Shown: piece by piece, positions 34,626-44,326 of the stretch | How the letters are laid out: the number at the start of each line of letters is the position of its first letter | Numbering within the stretch: the stretch's first letter is position 1 | From: Methylomarinovum tepidoasis | GTDB lineage: Bacteria > Pseudomonadota > Gammaproteobacteria > Methylococcales > Methylothermaceae | NCBI RefSeq assembly: GCF_030294985.1 | Contig: NZ_AP024718.1 | Coordinates: 62,001-126,000 of the forward strand | Direction of reading: 5' to 3' | Length of the DNA stretch: 64,000 nt | Notes under the pieces: generated by a model | Told to the model about the DNA's origin: nothing | Database searches by the model: none | Seen by the model: only the letters and a program-made list of their open reading frames with translations | Position numbers and translations under genes: made by a program

Positions 34626-35084
34626 ATGACGCGCGATTACAGCAAACCCGATCCGGAAACCCTGCGCCGCCTGCTGACGCCGCTGCAGTACGAAGTCACT
34701 CAGAACGACGGCACCGAGCCGCCGTTCCAGAACGACTACTGGAACGAAAAGCGCGACGGCATCTACGTGGACGTGGTCAGCGGCGAACCGCTGTTCTGCT
34801 CCCTGGACAAATACGATTCCGGCAGCGGCTGGCCCAGCTTCAGCCGCCCGCTGGAACCGGACAACCTCGTCGAGCGCGAGGACACCCGCCACGGCATGCG
34901 CCGCATCGAGGTCCGCAGCCGTCACGCCGATTCCCATCTGGGACACGTGTTCACCGACGGCCCGCCACCGACCGGCCTACGCTACTGCATCAATTCGGCA
35001 GCGCTGCGCTTCATTCCCAGGGAAAACCTGGAACGGGAAGGTTACGGCGACTATCTGAAACTGTTCGAACAGGAGAGACGCTGA
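34626..35084 (+). CDS. msrB: Peptide-methionine (R)-S-oxide reductase MsrB
   Basis: MsrB repairs methionine-R-sulfoxide in proteins using thioredoxin. The 152 residues contain [32 protein letters not shown] and the catalytic Cys121 in [13 protein letters not shown]. The two CxxC zinc pairs of many MsrB proteins are missing; Cys58 ([12 protein letters not shown]) is the likely resolving Cys. It lies 4 bp after rapZ and overlaps hinT by 1 bp. Confidence 0.95.
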   Translation: MTRDYSKPDPETLRRLLTPLQYEVTQNDGTEPPFQNDYWNEKRDGIYVDVVSGEPLFCSLDKYDSGSGWPSFSRPLEPDNLVEREDTRHGMRRIEVRSRHADSHLGHVFTDGPPPTGLRYCINSAALRFIPRENLEREGYGDYLKLFEQERR

Positions 35085-35431
35085 TGGCAACCATCTTCGA
35101 GAAGATCGTCAAGGGGAAACTGCCGGCGGACATCGTCTATCAGGACGATCAGGTCACCGCTTTCCGCGACATCCACCCGGCCGCCCCCACGCATATCCTC
35201 ATCGTGCCCAACAAGCCGATCCCGACGGTCAACGACGTCCAGCCCGAGGACGAGCCCCTCCTCGGCCACATGATCTACGTGGCCAAACTGCTGGCCGAGA
35301 AGGAAGGCATCGCCAAGGACGGCTACCGCCTGATCATCAACTGCAACCAGCACGGCGGCCAGGAAGTCTACCACCTGCACCTGCACCTGATCGGCGGCCG
35401 GCCGCTGGGGCCGATGGTGGTGCGTAAGTAG
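35084..35431 (+). CDS. hinT: HIT-family purine nucleoside phosphoramidase HinT
   Basis: HinT hydrolyses adenosine phosphoramidates. The 115 residues have [40 protein letters not shown] and the histidine triad [10 protein letters not shown] preceded by [10 protein letters not shown], all canonical. The start codon overlaps the msrB stop (TGATG). The gene is followed by repeat D, whose long stem could stop transcription. Confidence 0.97.
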   Translation: MATIFEKIVKGKLPADIVYQDDQVTAFRDIHPAAPTHILIVPNKPIPTVNDVQPEDEPLLGHMIYVAKLLAEKEGIAKDGYRLIINCNQHGGQEVYHLHLHLIGGRPLGPMVVRK

Positions 35432-35448
35432 TATCCCCACCACTGGAA

Positions 35449-35557
35449 GGCAGCGGGTGGAACGGGGATTTCAGGGCGTACCCGGCCTGGACGGCCGGGT
35501 CCGAGCCTCCAGGGATGGATCGACGGCGTCCCTGAAATGCCCGTCCCACCCGCTGCC
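35449..35557. repeat. Long-hairpin repeat, copy D (hinT-purH gap)
   Basis: Outer arms 35449-35476 and 35530-35557 pair at 26 of 28 positions. The core reads GCGTACCCGGCC-TGGAC-GGCCGGGTCC, then GAGCCTCCAGGGATGGATCG and ACGGCGTC, in the same orientation as copies A and C. It fills the gap between the convergent hinT and purH, ending 2 bp before the purH stop, and may act as a two-way terminator. Confidence 0.9.
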
Positions 35558-35559
35558 AC

Positions 35560-37125
35560 TCAATGGCGGAAGTGGCGCATGCCGGTGAACACCATGGCGA
35601 TGCCCGCCTCGTCCGCGGCAGCGATGACCTCCTCGTCTCGGATCGAACCGCCGGGCTGGATGATCGCCGTCACCCCGGCCTCGGCAGCCGCATCGACCCC
35701 GTCGCGGAAGGGGAAGAAGGCGTCGGAAGCCATCACCGAACCGGCAACGCTCAAGCCCGCTTCCTCGGCCTTCAGAATGCCGATCCTGGCGGACCACACC
35801 CGGCTCATCTGCCCGGCGCCGATCCCCAGCGTCTGACGCTCCCTGGCGTAGACGATGGCGTTGGACTTGACGTACTTGACCACCTTCCAGGCGAACAGCA
35901 GGTCCGCCAGCTCCGCCTCTGTCGGCTTGCGCCGGGTGACCGCCTTGAGATCCTCAAGGGTCACCATGGCGATGTCCTTGTCCTGAACCAGCAGGCCGCC
36001 GGAAATCCGCCGCAGCTCCAGTTCCGGGGCCGGCGGCTCCCACATGCCGCAGGCGAGCACCCGGACGTTGGGCTTGGACGCCAGCGCCGCCAAGGCTTCT
36101 TCGCTGACGGCCGGGGCGAGGATCACCTCTACGAACTGGCGCGAGACGATGGCGGTGGCGGTGTCGCCATCCAGCGTCTGATTGAAGGCGATGATGCCGC
36201 CGAAGGCGGAGGTGGGATCGGTGGCGTAGGCACGCTCGTAGGCGGCCAGCAGGGTGTCGGCCTCGGCGACGCCGCAGGGATTGGCGTGCTTGACGATCAC
36301 GCAGGCGGGACGCTCGGCGAAGGACTGGACGCAGGCCAGGGCCGCATCGGCGTCGGCCAGATTGTTGTAGGAAAGCGGCTTGCCCTGCAGCTGGCGGGCG
36401 TGTCCCAGGGTGCCGGACGGGGGTTCCTGCTCCCGATACAGGGCCGCACGCTGGTGGGGATTCTCGCCGTAGCGCAGATCGCGCACCTTGCGGGCGCTGA
36501 TTTCTAAGGCCTGCGCCAGACTGGCGTCGGGATCGACCACCCTGGCCAGATAGGCGGCGATGGCGGCATCGTAGGCGGCGGTGTGCTGGAAGGCCCTGAC
36601 CGCCAGCTGCAACCGCAGAGCGTCCGGCAGGGCATTGAGGTTGAGCTTGAGGGCTTCGAGCACCTGGCCGTAGTCCTCCGGATCCACCACCACGCCGACG
36701 TCGCGGTGATTCTTGGCCGCCGCCCGGATCATCGCCGGGCCGCCGATGTCGATGTTCTCCACCGCCTCTTCGAAGGTGCAGCCGGAACGACGGGTCACCT
36801 GGGTGAAGGGATAGAGGTTGACGACCACCAGGTCGATGGGTTCGATGCCGTGCTCGGCCATTACTTCATCGTCGATGCCACGGCGGCCGAGAATGCCGCC
36901 GTGGACCTTGGGATGCAGGGTCTTGACCCGGCCGGCCATGATCTCCGGAAAACCGGTGTACTCGGACACCTCGGTCACCCGGACGCCGTTAGCCTCCAGC
37001 AACTTGGCCGTTCCGCCGGTGGAAAGGATTTCGATCCCCAGCTCCTGCAATCCCTCGCAGAATTCCACCACCCCGGTCTTGTCCGATACGCTTACCAGCG
37101 CGCGCTTGACTTTGTGCATGGTCAT
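35560..37125 (-). CDS. purH: Bifunctional AICAR transformylase / IMP cyclohydrolase
   Basis: PurH carries out the last two steps of IMP synthesis. The 521 residues have the N-terminal cyclohydrolase ([53 protein letters not shown]) and the C-terminal transformylase ([58 protein letters not shown]). It overlaps fis by 4 bp in a dusB-fis-purH order, common in Gammaproteobacteria. Confidence 0.98.
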   Translation of the reverse strand: MTMHKVKRALVSVSDKTGVVEFCEGLQELGIEILSTGGTAKLLEANGVRVTEVSEYTGFPEIMAGRVKTLHPKVHGGILGRRGIDDEVMAEHGIEPIDLVVVNLYPFTQVTRRSGCTFEEAVENIDIGGPAMIRAAAKNHRDVGVVVDPEDYGQVLEALKLNLNALPDALRLQLAVRAFQHTAAYDAAIAAYLARVVDPDASLAQALEISARKVRDLRYGENPHQRAALYREQEPPSGTLGHARQLQGKPLSYNNLADADAALACVQSFAERPACVIVKHANPCGVAEADTLLAAYERAYATDPTSAFGGIIAFNQTLDGDTATAIVSRQFVEVILAPAVSEEALAALASKPNVRVLACGMWEPPAPELELRRISGGLLVQDKDIAMVTLEDLKAVTRRKPTEAELADLLFAWKVVKYVKSNAIVYARERQTLGIGAGQMSRVWSARIGILKAEEAGLSVAGSVMASDAFFPFRDGVDAAAEAGVTAIIQPGGSIRDEEVIAAADEAGIAMVFTGMRHFRH

Positions 37126-37382
37126 TCGATCTCGTATTGTTGAATTTTCTTACGCAGGGTGCTGCGGCTCATGCCCAGCACCTGGGCCGCCTTGCTCTGA
37201 TTGCCGCCGGTGTGGTTCAGCACCGCCTCGATCAAGGGCTTTTCCACCTCGGCGATCACCATGGCATGGAGCCCGACCACGGTCTCCCCGTCGAGCTGGG
37301 CGAAGTAGCGCTCCACCGCGATCCGCACCTGCTCTTTGAGGACGATTCCCTGTCTCGACAGCTGTCGATTGTCCTGGGTCAT
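37122..37382 (-). CDS. fis: Fis-family DNA-bending protein
   Basis: Fis is a nucleoid protein and regulator of stable RNA genes. The 86 residues end with the Fis helix-turn-helix: [20 protein letters not shown] then [16 protein letters not shown], which closely matches E. coli Fis. The start at 37382 ([19 protein letters not shown]) gives the usual length. It lies 28 bp after dusB, the standard dusB-fis pair. Confidence 0.95.
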   Translation of the reverse strand: MTQDNRQLSRQGIVLKEQVRIAVERYFAQLDGETVVGLHAMVIAEVEKPLIEAVLNHTGGNQSKAAQVLGMSRSTLRKKIQQYEIE

Positions 37383-37410
37383 GACATTCCTGTGCTTGCG
37401 ATTGGAAGAT

Positions 37411-38382
37411 TCAGGCGGCCCGGTGGGCCTGAAGCAGACCGGCCAGGGCATCGTGCTGAGCCGCTGCCGTCTCCAGCTGCAACAGCGGCCGCCAACAGGC
37501 CGCCGGCCATCCCAGCCGCTCCAGATACCAGCGGATGTGCTTGCGGGCGATCCGCACCCCCGCCTGGGGACCGTAGAACTCGTGCAACGCCTGGACGTGC
37601 TCCAGTATCACCGCCGCCTTTTCCGTCCAGGCGGGCTCCGACAACCGCCGCCCCGAAGCCAGATAGGCACCGACCTGGCCCAGCAGCCACGGCTGTCCCT
37701 GGGCGGCGCGACCGATCATCACCACATCGGCCCCGGAGTGATCCAGCACCCGGCGGGCCTTTTCCGGGCTGTCGATGTCGCCGTTGGCCACCACCGGGAT
37801 CGACACCGCCCGCTTGACCGCGGCGATGGTGTCGTATTCGGCCGCGCCGCTGAAGCCGCAGGCCCGGGTACGACCGTGCACCGTCAGCATCCGGATGCCG
37901 GCGTCCTCGGCGATGCGGGCGATGGTGACCGCATTGCGATGGGCCGGGTCCCAGCCGGTGCGGATCTTCAGGGTCACCGGCACCGAAACGGCCTGTACCA
38001 CCGCCGTCAGGATCGCCGCCACCCGCCCCTCGTCACGCAACAACGCGGAGCCGGCGGCCACCCGGCAGACTTTCTTGGCCGGACAGCCCATGTTGATGTC
38101 GATGATCTGCGCCCCCAGAGCCTCGGCGTTGCGGGCGCAGGCCGCCATTTCCTCCGGATCGACTCCCAGGATCTGCACCGCCCGCGGCTCCGGCTCACCG
38201 CGATGATCGGCCCGCTGGCGGGTGCGCCGGTGGTGCCGCAGCTGCGGTCGGCTGGAGATCATCTCCGACACCGCAAGTCCGACCCCGTAACGCCGACACA
38301 GGCGGCGGAAGGGCAGATCCGTCACCCCGGCCATGGGGGCCAGAATCACCGGCGAGGACAGGGCGTAAGGTCCGATGCGCAT
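37411..38382 (-). CDS. dusB: tRNA-dihydrouridine synthase B
   Basis: DusB reduces uridine in the tRNA D-loop using FMN and NADPH. The 323 residues show VILAPMAGVTDLPFRRLCRR, INMGCPAKKVCRVAAGSALL with the catalytic Cys, LTVHGRTRACGFSG and IPVVANGDIDSPEKA plus GRAAQGQPWLLGQV for FMN binding. The usual KVCN is KVCR. It heads dusB-fis-purH. Confidence 0.96.
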   Translation of the reverse strand: MRIGPYALSSPVILAPMAGVTDLPFRRLCRRYGVGLAVSEMISSRPQLRHHRRTRQRADHRGEPEPRAVQILGVDPEEMAACARNAEALGAQIIDINMGCPAKKVCRVAAGSALLRDEGRVAAILTAVVQAVSVPVTLKIRTGWDPAHRNAVTIARIAEDAGIRMLTVHGRTRACGFSGAAEYDTIAAVKRAVSIPVVANGDIDSPEKARRVLDHSGADVVMIGRAAQGQPWLLGQVGAYLASGRRLSEPAWTEKAAVILEHVQALHEFYGPQAGVRIARKHIRWYLERLGWPAACWRPLLQLETAAAQHDALAGLLQAHRAA

Positions 38383-38415
38383 GGTCTGCTGTCTTCAGGC
38401 TGGGAGCCGATCAGT

Positions 38416-39306
38416 TTAGCCGATGGCGCCGCCGATACCCAAGCGTGAATCGCCCAGCACTGCAGGGATCTGGGACAAGGTTTTGAAAATACAGGTCGGC
38501 TCCACGTCCCGGCAGCCGGGATCGTCCTCGCGCAGCCGCAGCGAACGGGCGTCGCCGGCATAGAGACCACCGGCCATCCCCACTTGGACGGAGGGGCGGA
38601 TGTCGTTGCGGATGTCGTTTCCCACGTAGAGTACCTCGCCGGCCCCCACCCCGTGGCGCACCAACGCCGTCAGGGCGGCCTCGAACGGCCGGGTCGAGGG
38701 CTTGGCCACCCCCAAGCGCCAGGAAAACAGGCACAATTCCGGGAGAAAGCCTAGTTCCTCCAACGATTTCCCCACCAGGGCGGGGAACAGCAGCGGGGTG
38801 AAGAACTGGGCATTGGAGACGATGCCCATCAGGTAACCGCGTCCGGCCAGCCAGGCCAGGGTTTCGGCCAGATCGGGCATGGGCCAGACCGGATTGACCC
38901 GCAGCTCGTATTCCAGCGCCAGGCGCCGGGCCATCTCCAGCGGCGCCTGCAGCCCCAGTTCCGCCAGCACCGCCTGCCAGATGGCGATGATGTCCACTTC
39001 CGGATAATCGATCCCGGCCGCGCGTTTGCGGGCGTGTTCGGCCTGAATCGCCGCGGTGAGCAGCGCGGAACTGCCCCGGGGCGGCAGTCCCACGGCGGCC
39101 AGGGCCTCGGCAAAGGCCTGGTCGCTATCCACCGCCAGGCCGACGCCGATTTCCCCGGCGGCGGAAACGAACAGAGTGCCGTAGATGTCGAACAGCACCG
39201 CCCGCACCTGCGCCAGCCGTGGCAGCCGGGCCTCGATGGCGGTGGGCAGGGGTTCGAGCGGGCGGGACAGGGCCCGGATGCGGGCGATCAATTCATTATC
39301 GTTCAC
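38416..39306 (-). CDS. HAD-superfamily protein of haloacid-dehalogenase-like type
   Basis: The 296 residues have HAD motifs: motif I LFDIYGTLF (nucleophile Asp, with Tyr instead of the general-acid Asp at +2), motif II GIVSNAQFF, motif III LGVAKPSTRPFEAAL and motif IV YVGNDIRNDI. DxYGT is typical of L-2-haloacid dehalogenases rather than DxDGT phosphatases, so a plain phosphatase role is uncertain. The GTG start overlaps the stop of the upstream glycosyltransferase (GTGA), so the pair is coupled and probably functionally linked, perhaps in making a glycosylated small molecule (inference). Confidence 0.72.
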   Translation of the reverse strand: MNDNELIARIRALSRPLEPLPTAIEARLPRLAQVRAVLFDIYGTLFVSAAGEIGVGLAVDSDQAFAEALAAVGLPPRGSSALLTAAIQAEHARKRAAGIDYPEVDIIAIWQAVLAELGLQAPLEMARRLALEYELRVNPVWPMPDLAETLAWLAGRGYLMGIVSNAQFFTPLLFPALVGKSLEELGFLPELCLFSWRLGVAKPSTRPFEAALTALVRHGVGAGEVLYVGNDIRNDIRPSVQVGMAGGLYAGDARSLRLREDDPGCRDVEPTCIFKTLSQIPAVLGDSRLGIGGAIG

Positions 39307-40727
39307 AGGCGTAGCAGACACAGACGTTCGGGTTGCAGAAACCGGTGCAGCAGCGCCGCCGCGTCCAAGGCGCCGGGCGGGGTGCAGGGGGCGGCCAGCA
39401 GGGCGGCGTAAAGGCTTTCCAGGCGCGCGCCGTAGTGGCGCAGGTCGTAATGCCGAAGGGCCACGGTTCGGTTGCGGGCCACCGTCTGCGGCGACGGGAC
39501 CGGCAGCCGCCGGGGCAAGGACTGGCGGGCGGCGGCGCTGCGGTGAAGGTGGCGGATGACCCGGGTCTGCAGGGGTTCGTCGAGACGGCCGAAATCCACC
39601 CGTCCCTCCCGCACCCAGGCAGCCCAGGCCCGAGCGCATTGGTCGGCCGTCGGTTCGGGGAGTCCGTAGGCCCGATACAGCGCCCTCAACCCCTCCGCCA
39701 GGCGCTGCCGCAACGGTTTTTCCCCCAGCCATTCGAGCGGAACCTCCAGACGGGGGTAGAGGTGGTCCAGATCCAGCCCGGCCTCGCGGAAATCGGCGGT
39801 GATATCCGGCAGATCGCGGCCGCTGACCGGCCGCTCCAGCAGCCAGGGTTCCAGAAACGCCATGCCGAAACCTTCCGCCACGCTGGTGGTTACCAGACAG
39901 TGGGCCGCCCGCACCATGGCCGGGAAGGACCAGCCGGTCCGGTGGGCCAGATCGAAACTCAGCGGCAGCGCCAGCTCGCGGGCCAGGGCCTCCCAGTGAC
40001 GGTAGAAATGCTGCTCGCGCGGGTTCTCCGGCGCCAGCGAGGTGGCGAAATGATCGCCCGCTTCGGCCAGCGTGGCCCACAGCAGCAATTCGCCGACGTT
40101 CTTGCGCCGGATCGCCCGGGTGGGATACAACCACAGGCGTCCTTCCGGCCAGCGCCTCTCCTCCCCGTCCTGCGGCGGCAACCAGACCGGATTGGGCAAA
40201 AGATGCAGCCGTTCGGCCGCCACCCCGGCACCGGCCAGAAAGGCGCGGTCGCGGCTGTTGAGCACGGCGTAATGCACCTGGGGGGCGGACGGGTAGCAGG
40301 CGGCGAAATCTTCGCCCAGGAAGCGGCGCAGGCGCTGGTAATTGTAGGGGCGGAAATCCTCGGGAAAATCGTGGATCTGCAGCAACAACCGCGCCCCTGC
40401 GGCGGCCAGCCGGGCCACGACCGGCGGCAGGGCCAGATTCTTGCCCAGGTGATGATTGTGGAAATGCCACACGTCCGGCGCCCCGCCGAGAGTGGCCGCG
40501 GCAGCATCCGTCAGCGCCGCGTGCAATCGGCTGACGGCGACCGGCTCCCTTCCCTCGTCGTAGGCCAGCTCCTTCACCACCCTGACCGGCACCGGGAAGT
40601 CTCCCGGAGCCTCGGCCGCCAGCACCACCGCCTTCCGGCCGGCGTCGCGCAGCAGCCGGCCGGCATGTTCGATCACCCGGGTGACGCCCCCGGGACGCAA
40701 ATGGTAATGAACGATCGCGATCCGCAC
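39303..40727 (-). CDS. GT4-type glycosyltransferase
   Basis: A 474-residue GT-B retaining glycosyltransferase. The N-terminal Rossmann half begins MRIAIVHYHLRPGGVTRVIE, the typical acceptor-side loop. In the C-terminal half AIRRKNVGELLLWATLAE is nucleotide-side and the donor-binding EX7E motif is in SVAEGFGMAFLEPWLLERPV. An extra about 120-residue C-terminal segment (RQSLPRRLPVPSPQTVARN onward) is unusual. The start is GTG. It is coupled to the HAD-like gene and divergent from a second GT4 gene. Donor and acceptor are unknown. Confidence 0.82.
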   Translation of the reverse strand: MRIAIVHYHLRPGGVTRVIEHAGRLLRDAGRKAVVLAAEAPGDFPVPVRVVKELAYDEGREPVAVSRLHAALTDAAAATLGGAPDVWHFHNHHLGKNLALPPVVARLAAAGARLLLQIHDFPEDFRPYNYQRLRRFLGEDFAACYPSAPQVHYAVLNSRDRAFLAGAGVAAERLHLLPNPVWLPPQDGEERRWPEGRLWLYPTRAIRRKNVGELLLWATLAEAGDHFATSLAPENPREQHFYRHWEALARELALPLSFDLAHRTGWSFPAMVRAAHCLVTTSVAEGFGMAFLEPWLLERPVSGRDLPDITADFREAGLDLDHLYPRLEVPLEWLGEKPLRQRLAEGLRALYRAYGLPEPTADQCARAWAAWVREGRVDFGRLDEPLQTRVIRHLHRSAAARQSLPRRLPVPSPQTVARNRTVALRHYDLRHYGARLESLYAALLAAPCTPPGALDAAALLHRFLQPERLCLLRL

Positions 40728-40788
40728 GGTCTTCCTGACAGTTTTTTATTCCATTATGCCTGCCACCCCCTTGGAGCCGCAAAATCCT

Positions 40789-40794
40789 TATAAT
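40789..40794 (+). promoter_or_regulatory. Possible -10 element of the glycosyltransferase at 40852
   Basis: A perfect TATAAT lies 57 bp upstream of the ATG at 40852 in the 124-bp divergent gap; no good -35 is found 16-18 nt before it, so an activator may be needed. Confidence 0.35.
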
Positions 40795-40851
40795 GGCGCT
40801 CGGTTTGAGCGCTATCCTTAAGAATGAAACACGCCAACGAACCCATCCTCC

Positions 40852-42111
40852 ATGGCAGAAAACATCGGCTTCGTCTCCACCCGCTTCGCCGGCACTGACG
40901 GCGTCTCCCTGGAATCGGCCAAATGGGCCGAAGTGTTCTGGGAGGATCGCCACATCAGCTTCTGGTACGCCGGCCAACTCGACCGCGCCCGGGAAATCAG
41001 CCTATTGGTGCCGGAGGCCTACTTCGGCCATCCGGACAACGAATGGATCAATCGGCAGCTGTGGGGCCGCACCCGCCGCACCACCGAGGTGAGCCGGCGC
41101 ATCCGCGATCTGGCCGAACACCTCAAAGGCACCCTCTATGAATTCGTGGATCGCTTCGACATCACCCGCCTAGTGGTCCAGAACGCCCTCACCATTCCCA
41201 TGCACGTTCCCCTGGGGGTGGCGATCATCGAATTCCTGATGGAAACCAAGATCCCTACCATCTGCCATCACCACGACTTTTACTGGGAACGGGAGCGGTT
41301 CCAGATCTCCCCCATCGCCGATTATCTGGAGATGGCCTTCCCGCCCCGCCTGCCGGAGATGCAGCACGTGGTCATCAACCAGGCCGCCCGCGAGGAGCTG
41401 GCCTGGCGCAAGGGGCTGTCCTCGGTGTTGATTCCCAACGTCCTCAACTTCGACCGCCCGCCGCCGGGCATCGACGACTACAACGCCGACATCCGCCAGG
41501 AACTGGGGCTGAGCGAGGAGGATATCCTGGTGCTGCAGCCGACCCGGGTGGTGCCCCGCAAGGGCATCGAGCACGCCATCACCCTGCTGCGGCGCCTGAA
41601 CGATCCGCGCTGCAAGCTGATCCTGTCCCACGGCGTCGGCGACGAAGGCATGGAATACTTCAACCGCCTGATGGACCTGGCCCGCGACGAGGGAGTGGAC
41701 GTGCGCTACTTCGGCGACCGGGTCGAGGACAAACGCCGCCTTGACGAACACGGACACAAAATCTACACCCTCGACGACCTCTATCCCCACGCCGACCTGG
41801 TGACCTATCCGAGCCTGTACGAAGGCTTCGGCAACGCTTTCCTGGAGGCGGTCTACCACCGCAAACCGATCATGGTGAACCGCTATTCCGTATTCGCCCG
41901 CGACATCGAGCCCAAGGGTTTCCGGGTGCCGGCCATGGACGGCTTCGTCGACCGCCACGTGGTGGAGGAAGTGCGCCGGGTCCTGGACGACGCCGACTAC
42001 CGCTGGCAGATGGTGGACCACAACTTCGCCCTGGCGCGGGAATACTACAGCTATCCGGTGCTGCGTTACGGCCTGCAGACCCTGATGAGCAACTTCATCC
42101 ACGCCATGTAG
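40852..42111 (+). CDS. GT4-type glycosyltransferase, second copy
   Basis: A 419-residue GT-B glycosyltransferase unlike its divergent neighbour in sequence. MAENIGFVSTRFAGTDGVSL is the N-terminal acceptor loop; VLQPTRVVPRKGIEHAITLL and TYPSLYEGFGNAFLEAVYHR (EX7E) are the donor side. The C-terminus DYRWQMVDHNFALAREYYSY resembles bacterial glycosyltransferases acting on small osmolyte-type or lipid acceptors. It has no membrane segments. With the HAD-like gene and the other GT it may build one glycoside; the product is unknown. Confidence 0.82.
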   Translation: MAENIGFVSTRFAGTDGVSLESAKWAEVFWEDRHISFWYAGQLDRAREISLLVPEAYFGHPDNEWINRQLWGRTRRTTEVSRRIRDLAEHLKGTLYEFVDRFDITRLVVQNALTIPMHVPLGVAIIEFLMETKIPTICHHHDFYWERERFQISPIADYLEMAFPPRLPEMQHVVINQAAREELAWRKGLSSVLIPNVLNFDRPPPGIDDYNADIRQELGLSEEDILVLQPTRVVPRKGIEHAITLLRRLNDPRCKLILSHGVGDEGMEYFNRLMDLARDEGVDVRYFGDRVEDKRRLDEHGHKIYTLDDLYPHADLVTYPSLYEGFGNAFLEAVYHRKPIMVNRYSVFARDIEPKGFRVPAMDGFVDRHVVEEVRRVLDDADYRWQMVDHNFALAREYYSYPVLRYGLQTLMSNFIHAM

Positions 42112-42126
42112 TCCGCAGGCTCGCTC

Positions 42127-42909
42127 TCAGTCGTAGTTGCGGCCGTAGAAGATCTCGTCCATCTCCTGCTGCACCTTCCGCCATACGGCCTCCCGCTCCT
42201 CGGGAGAAAGCACGACGTCGTCGGGCGCGAACAGGTAGTCGTCGAGATCGAACTCCTTGAGCTTCATCTTGGTGTGGAAGATGTTTTCCTGATAGACATT
42301 GACGTCGATCATCTGGTAGCGGGCCCTGGTGTCCTCGGCGAGGAAATTCTGGATCGAGGTGATTTCGTGGTCGATGAACAGCTTGCGTCCGGTGACGTCG
42401 CGGGTGAAGCCCCGCACCCGATAGTCCATGATGACGATGTCGGACTCGAAGCTGTGGATCAGGTAGTTGAGGGCCTTGAGGGGGGAGATCTTACCGCAGG
42501 TGGCCACGTCGATGTCGGCGCGGAAGGTGCTGATGCCTTCGTGGGGATGGCTTTCCGGATAGGTGTGGACGGTGATGTGGCTCTTGTCGAGATGGGCCAG
42601 AATGGTGTCCGGCAAAGGACCTGGGGTTTCGGCATTGCAGCTGCCGTGACCGACCGGATCCTCGGAGATCAGCATGGTGACGCTGGCCCCCTGGGGGTCG
42701 TAGTCCTGATGGGCGATGTTGAGGACGTGGGCGCCGATGATGTCGGCCACGTCGGTGAGAATCCTGGTCAGCCGCTCGGCGTTGTAGGCCTCGTCGATGT
42801 ATTCGATATAGCGCTGCTGGTTCCTGGGGCTGGTGTAGCAGATGTCGTAGATATTGAAGCTCAGACTCTTGGTCAGGTTGTTGAAACCGTGCAGTTTCAG
42901 TTTTTCCAT
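42127..42909 (-). CDS. speD: S-adenosylmethionine decarboxylase proenzyme (E. coli type)
   Basis: SpeD makes decarboxylated SAM, the aminopropyl donor for SpeE. The 260-residue proenzyme self-cleaves to a pyruvoyl enzyme; the site is the Lys-Ser bond in [41 protein letters not shown] and [19 protein letters not shown] are also characteristic. The start at 42909 is the family start ([19 protein letters not shown]). The stop of the OsmC-like gene is 23 bp upstream, so they may be cotranscribed. Confidence 0.96.
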   Translation of the reverse strand: MEKLKLHGFNNLTKSLSFNIYDICYTSPRNQQRYIEYIDEAYNAERLTRILTDVADIIGAHVLNIAHQDYDPQGASVTMLISEDPVGHGSCNAETPGPLPDTILAHLDKSHITVHTYPESHPHEGISTFRADIDVATCGKISPLKALNYLIHSFESDIVIMDYRVRGFTRDVTGRKLFIDHEITSIQNFLAEDTRARYQMIDVNVYQENIFHTKMKLKEFDLDDYLFAPDDVVLSPEEREAVWRKVQQEMDEIFYGRNYD

Positions 42910-42932
42910 CGGCTGGTGAACCTCGAACGACG

Positions 42933-43361
42933 TTAATCTTGGGCCCCGGGATCGACCACCTCGAAACTGTGGCTGACTTCCGCCGCTTTGCCGAGCATGA
43001 TCGATGCCGAACAATACTTTTCCGCCGACAGGGATACGGCGCGGCGCACGGCCGCCTCGCTCAATCCGCGGCCGCTGACGACGAAATGGAGGTGGATGCG
43101 GGTGAAGACCTTAGGGACGGTATCGGCGCGCTCGGCCTCGACGCGGACTTCGCAGTCGCTGACCGGCTGGCGGCCTTTTTTGAGAATGTGGACCACGTCG
43201 AAGGCCGAACAGCTGCCCACCCCCAGCAGCAACAATTCCATCGGCCGTGGCCCCAGGTTGCGGCCGCCATGTTCAGGGGGACCGTCGACCACCACCCCGT
43301 GGCCGCTGCCACTCTCCCCCAGAAACAGAACGTCTTCGATCCATTTGACCCGTGCTTTCAT
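42933..43361 (-). CDS. OsmC-family protein
   Basis: The 142-residue protein has the OsmC/YhfA build: [20 protein letters not shown], then [20 protein letters not shown] and [20 protein letters not shown], carrying the two reactive Cys of the family. YhfA-type members are predicted thiol peroxidases and in Gammaproteobacteria often adjoin speD and crp; crp is not here. The start at 43361 overlaps (ATGA) the end of a short upstream open frame at 43358-43555. Confidence 0.88.
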   Translation of the reverse strand: MKARVKWIEDVLFLGESGSGHGVVVDGPPEHGGRNLGPRPMELLLLGVGSCSAFDVVHILKKGRQPVSDCEVRVEAERADTVPKVFTRIHLHFVVSGRGLSEAAVRRAVSLSAEKYCSASIMLGKAAEVSHSFEVVDPGAQD

Positions 43362-43555
43362 TCTTCCTCCGCTACACATTCTTCAAGCGGCGGTAAAATA
43401 TCACAAATATCCAACCGATGGGCTGCTTCATCCTCCGACACAACGACGTCGTCCTCAGCACGCATTGGTTCGCCTGGGAAGCCCTTACAAGGACACCCTG
43501 TCACAAACCCCATGTCAAGCCAGCATTGGGCCATATGGCTTTTCGAACGATCCAA
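43358..43555 (-). CDS. Doubtful small Cys-containing ORF upstream of osmC-like gene
   Basis: A 65-codon open frame whose stop overlaps the OsmC-like start by ATGA. Internal starts include MGFVTGCPCKGFPGEPMRAE; the rest is acidic (DDVVVSEDEAAHRL) with Cys near the end. Codon third positions are not GC-biased as in all neighbours, which argues against a long-standing gene or points to foreign or regulatory DNA. The 250-bp gap it occupies is visibly AT-richer than its surroundings. Confidence 0.25.
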   Translation of the reverse strand: MDRSKSHMAQCWLDMGFVTGCPCKGFPGEPMRAEDDVVVSEDEAAHRLDICDILPPLEECVAEEE

Positions 43556-43611
43556 GACAGATTAGAATTAGTAGATTTTGAGCTCATAGCAATCTCAGGA
43601 GTCGATATTTC

Positions 43612-44301
43612 ATGAAAGCAGCCACCCTGACCCTGATCCGTCACGGTCAGTCGATCTGGAATCTGCAGAACCGTTTCACCGGCTGGATCGACGTCAGCCT
43701 CAGCCCCCAGGGGCTGCAGGAAGCCCGTCAGGCCGGCGAACGTCTCGCCGACCAGCGCTTCGACGTCGCCTACGCCTCCACCCTGATCCGCTCCCAAGAA
43801 ACCCTGTACGAAATCCTGCGGCTCAACCGGCATTGTAGCGGTTACCGCCGGGTCCACGAAGGAGACAGCGCCTGGTACGAGCACTTCAAACCCGGCCCCG
43901 AGGACGAGGACACCCTGCTGATCCACTTCGCCGAGGAGCTCAACGAGCGCTTCTACGGCGACCTCCAGGGGCTCAACAAGGATCAGGCGCGCCAGGAGTT
44001 CGGCGCCGAGCAGGTGCACATCTGGCGGCGCAGCTACGATACCCCGCCGCCCAACGGCGAAAGCCTGGCGGCGACCGCCGCCCGGGTGATCCCCTTCTTC
44101 AAGGACCGCTTGGCGCCGATCCTGCGGGAAGGGCGGAATCTGCTCATCGCCGCCCACGGCAATTCCCTGCGGGCGCTGATCATGCACCTGGAAGACATGA
44201 CCCCGGAGCAGATCCTGGCCTACGAGCTGGCCACCGGCGTTCCGATTCAGTACCGTCTCGACGGCGCGCTGAACGTCCTGGAAAAGACGGTTTTCGACTG
44301 A
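43612..44301 (+). CDS. gpmA: 2,3-bisphosphoglycerate-dependent phosphoglycerate mutase
   Basis: GpmA interconverts 3- and 2-phosphoglycerate through a phosphohistidine. The 229 residues have TLIRHGQSIWNLQNRFTGWI (catalytic His), ESLAATAARVIPFF and the second catalytic His in NLLIAAHGNSLRALIMHLED. Length and C-terminus (GVPIQYRLDGALNVLEKTVF) match the dPGM family. It is followed by a 172-bp gap with a hairpin element and a strong terminator. Confidence 0.95.
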   Translation: MKAATLTLIRHGQSIWNLQNRFTGWIDVSLSPQGLQEARQAGERLADQRFDVAYASTLIRSQETLYEILRLNRHCSGYRRVHEGDSAWYEHFKPGPEDEDTLLIHFAEELNERFYGDLQGLNKDQARQEFGAEQVHIWRRSYDTPPPNGESLAATAARVIPFFKDRLAPILREGRNLLIAAHGNSLRALIMHLEDMTPEQILAYELATGVPIQYRLDGALNVLEKTVFD

Positions 44302-44326
44302 TGCGGACCTGACAGTCCGGCTTCCG

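Noticed and set aside
43418-43615. A 65-codon plus-strand frame leading into gpmA
   Set aside because: It has no ribosome-binding site, no coding-type codon bias, and overlaps the gpmA start and the opposite small frame.
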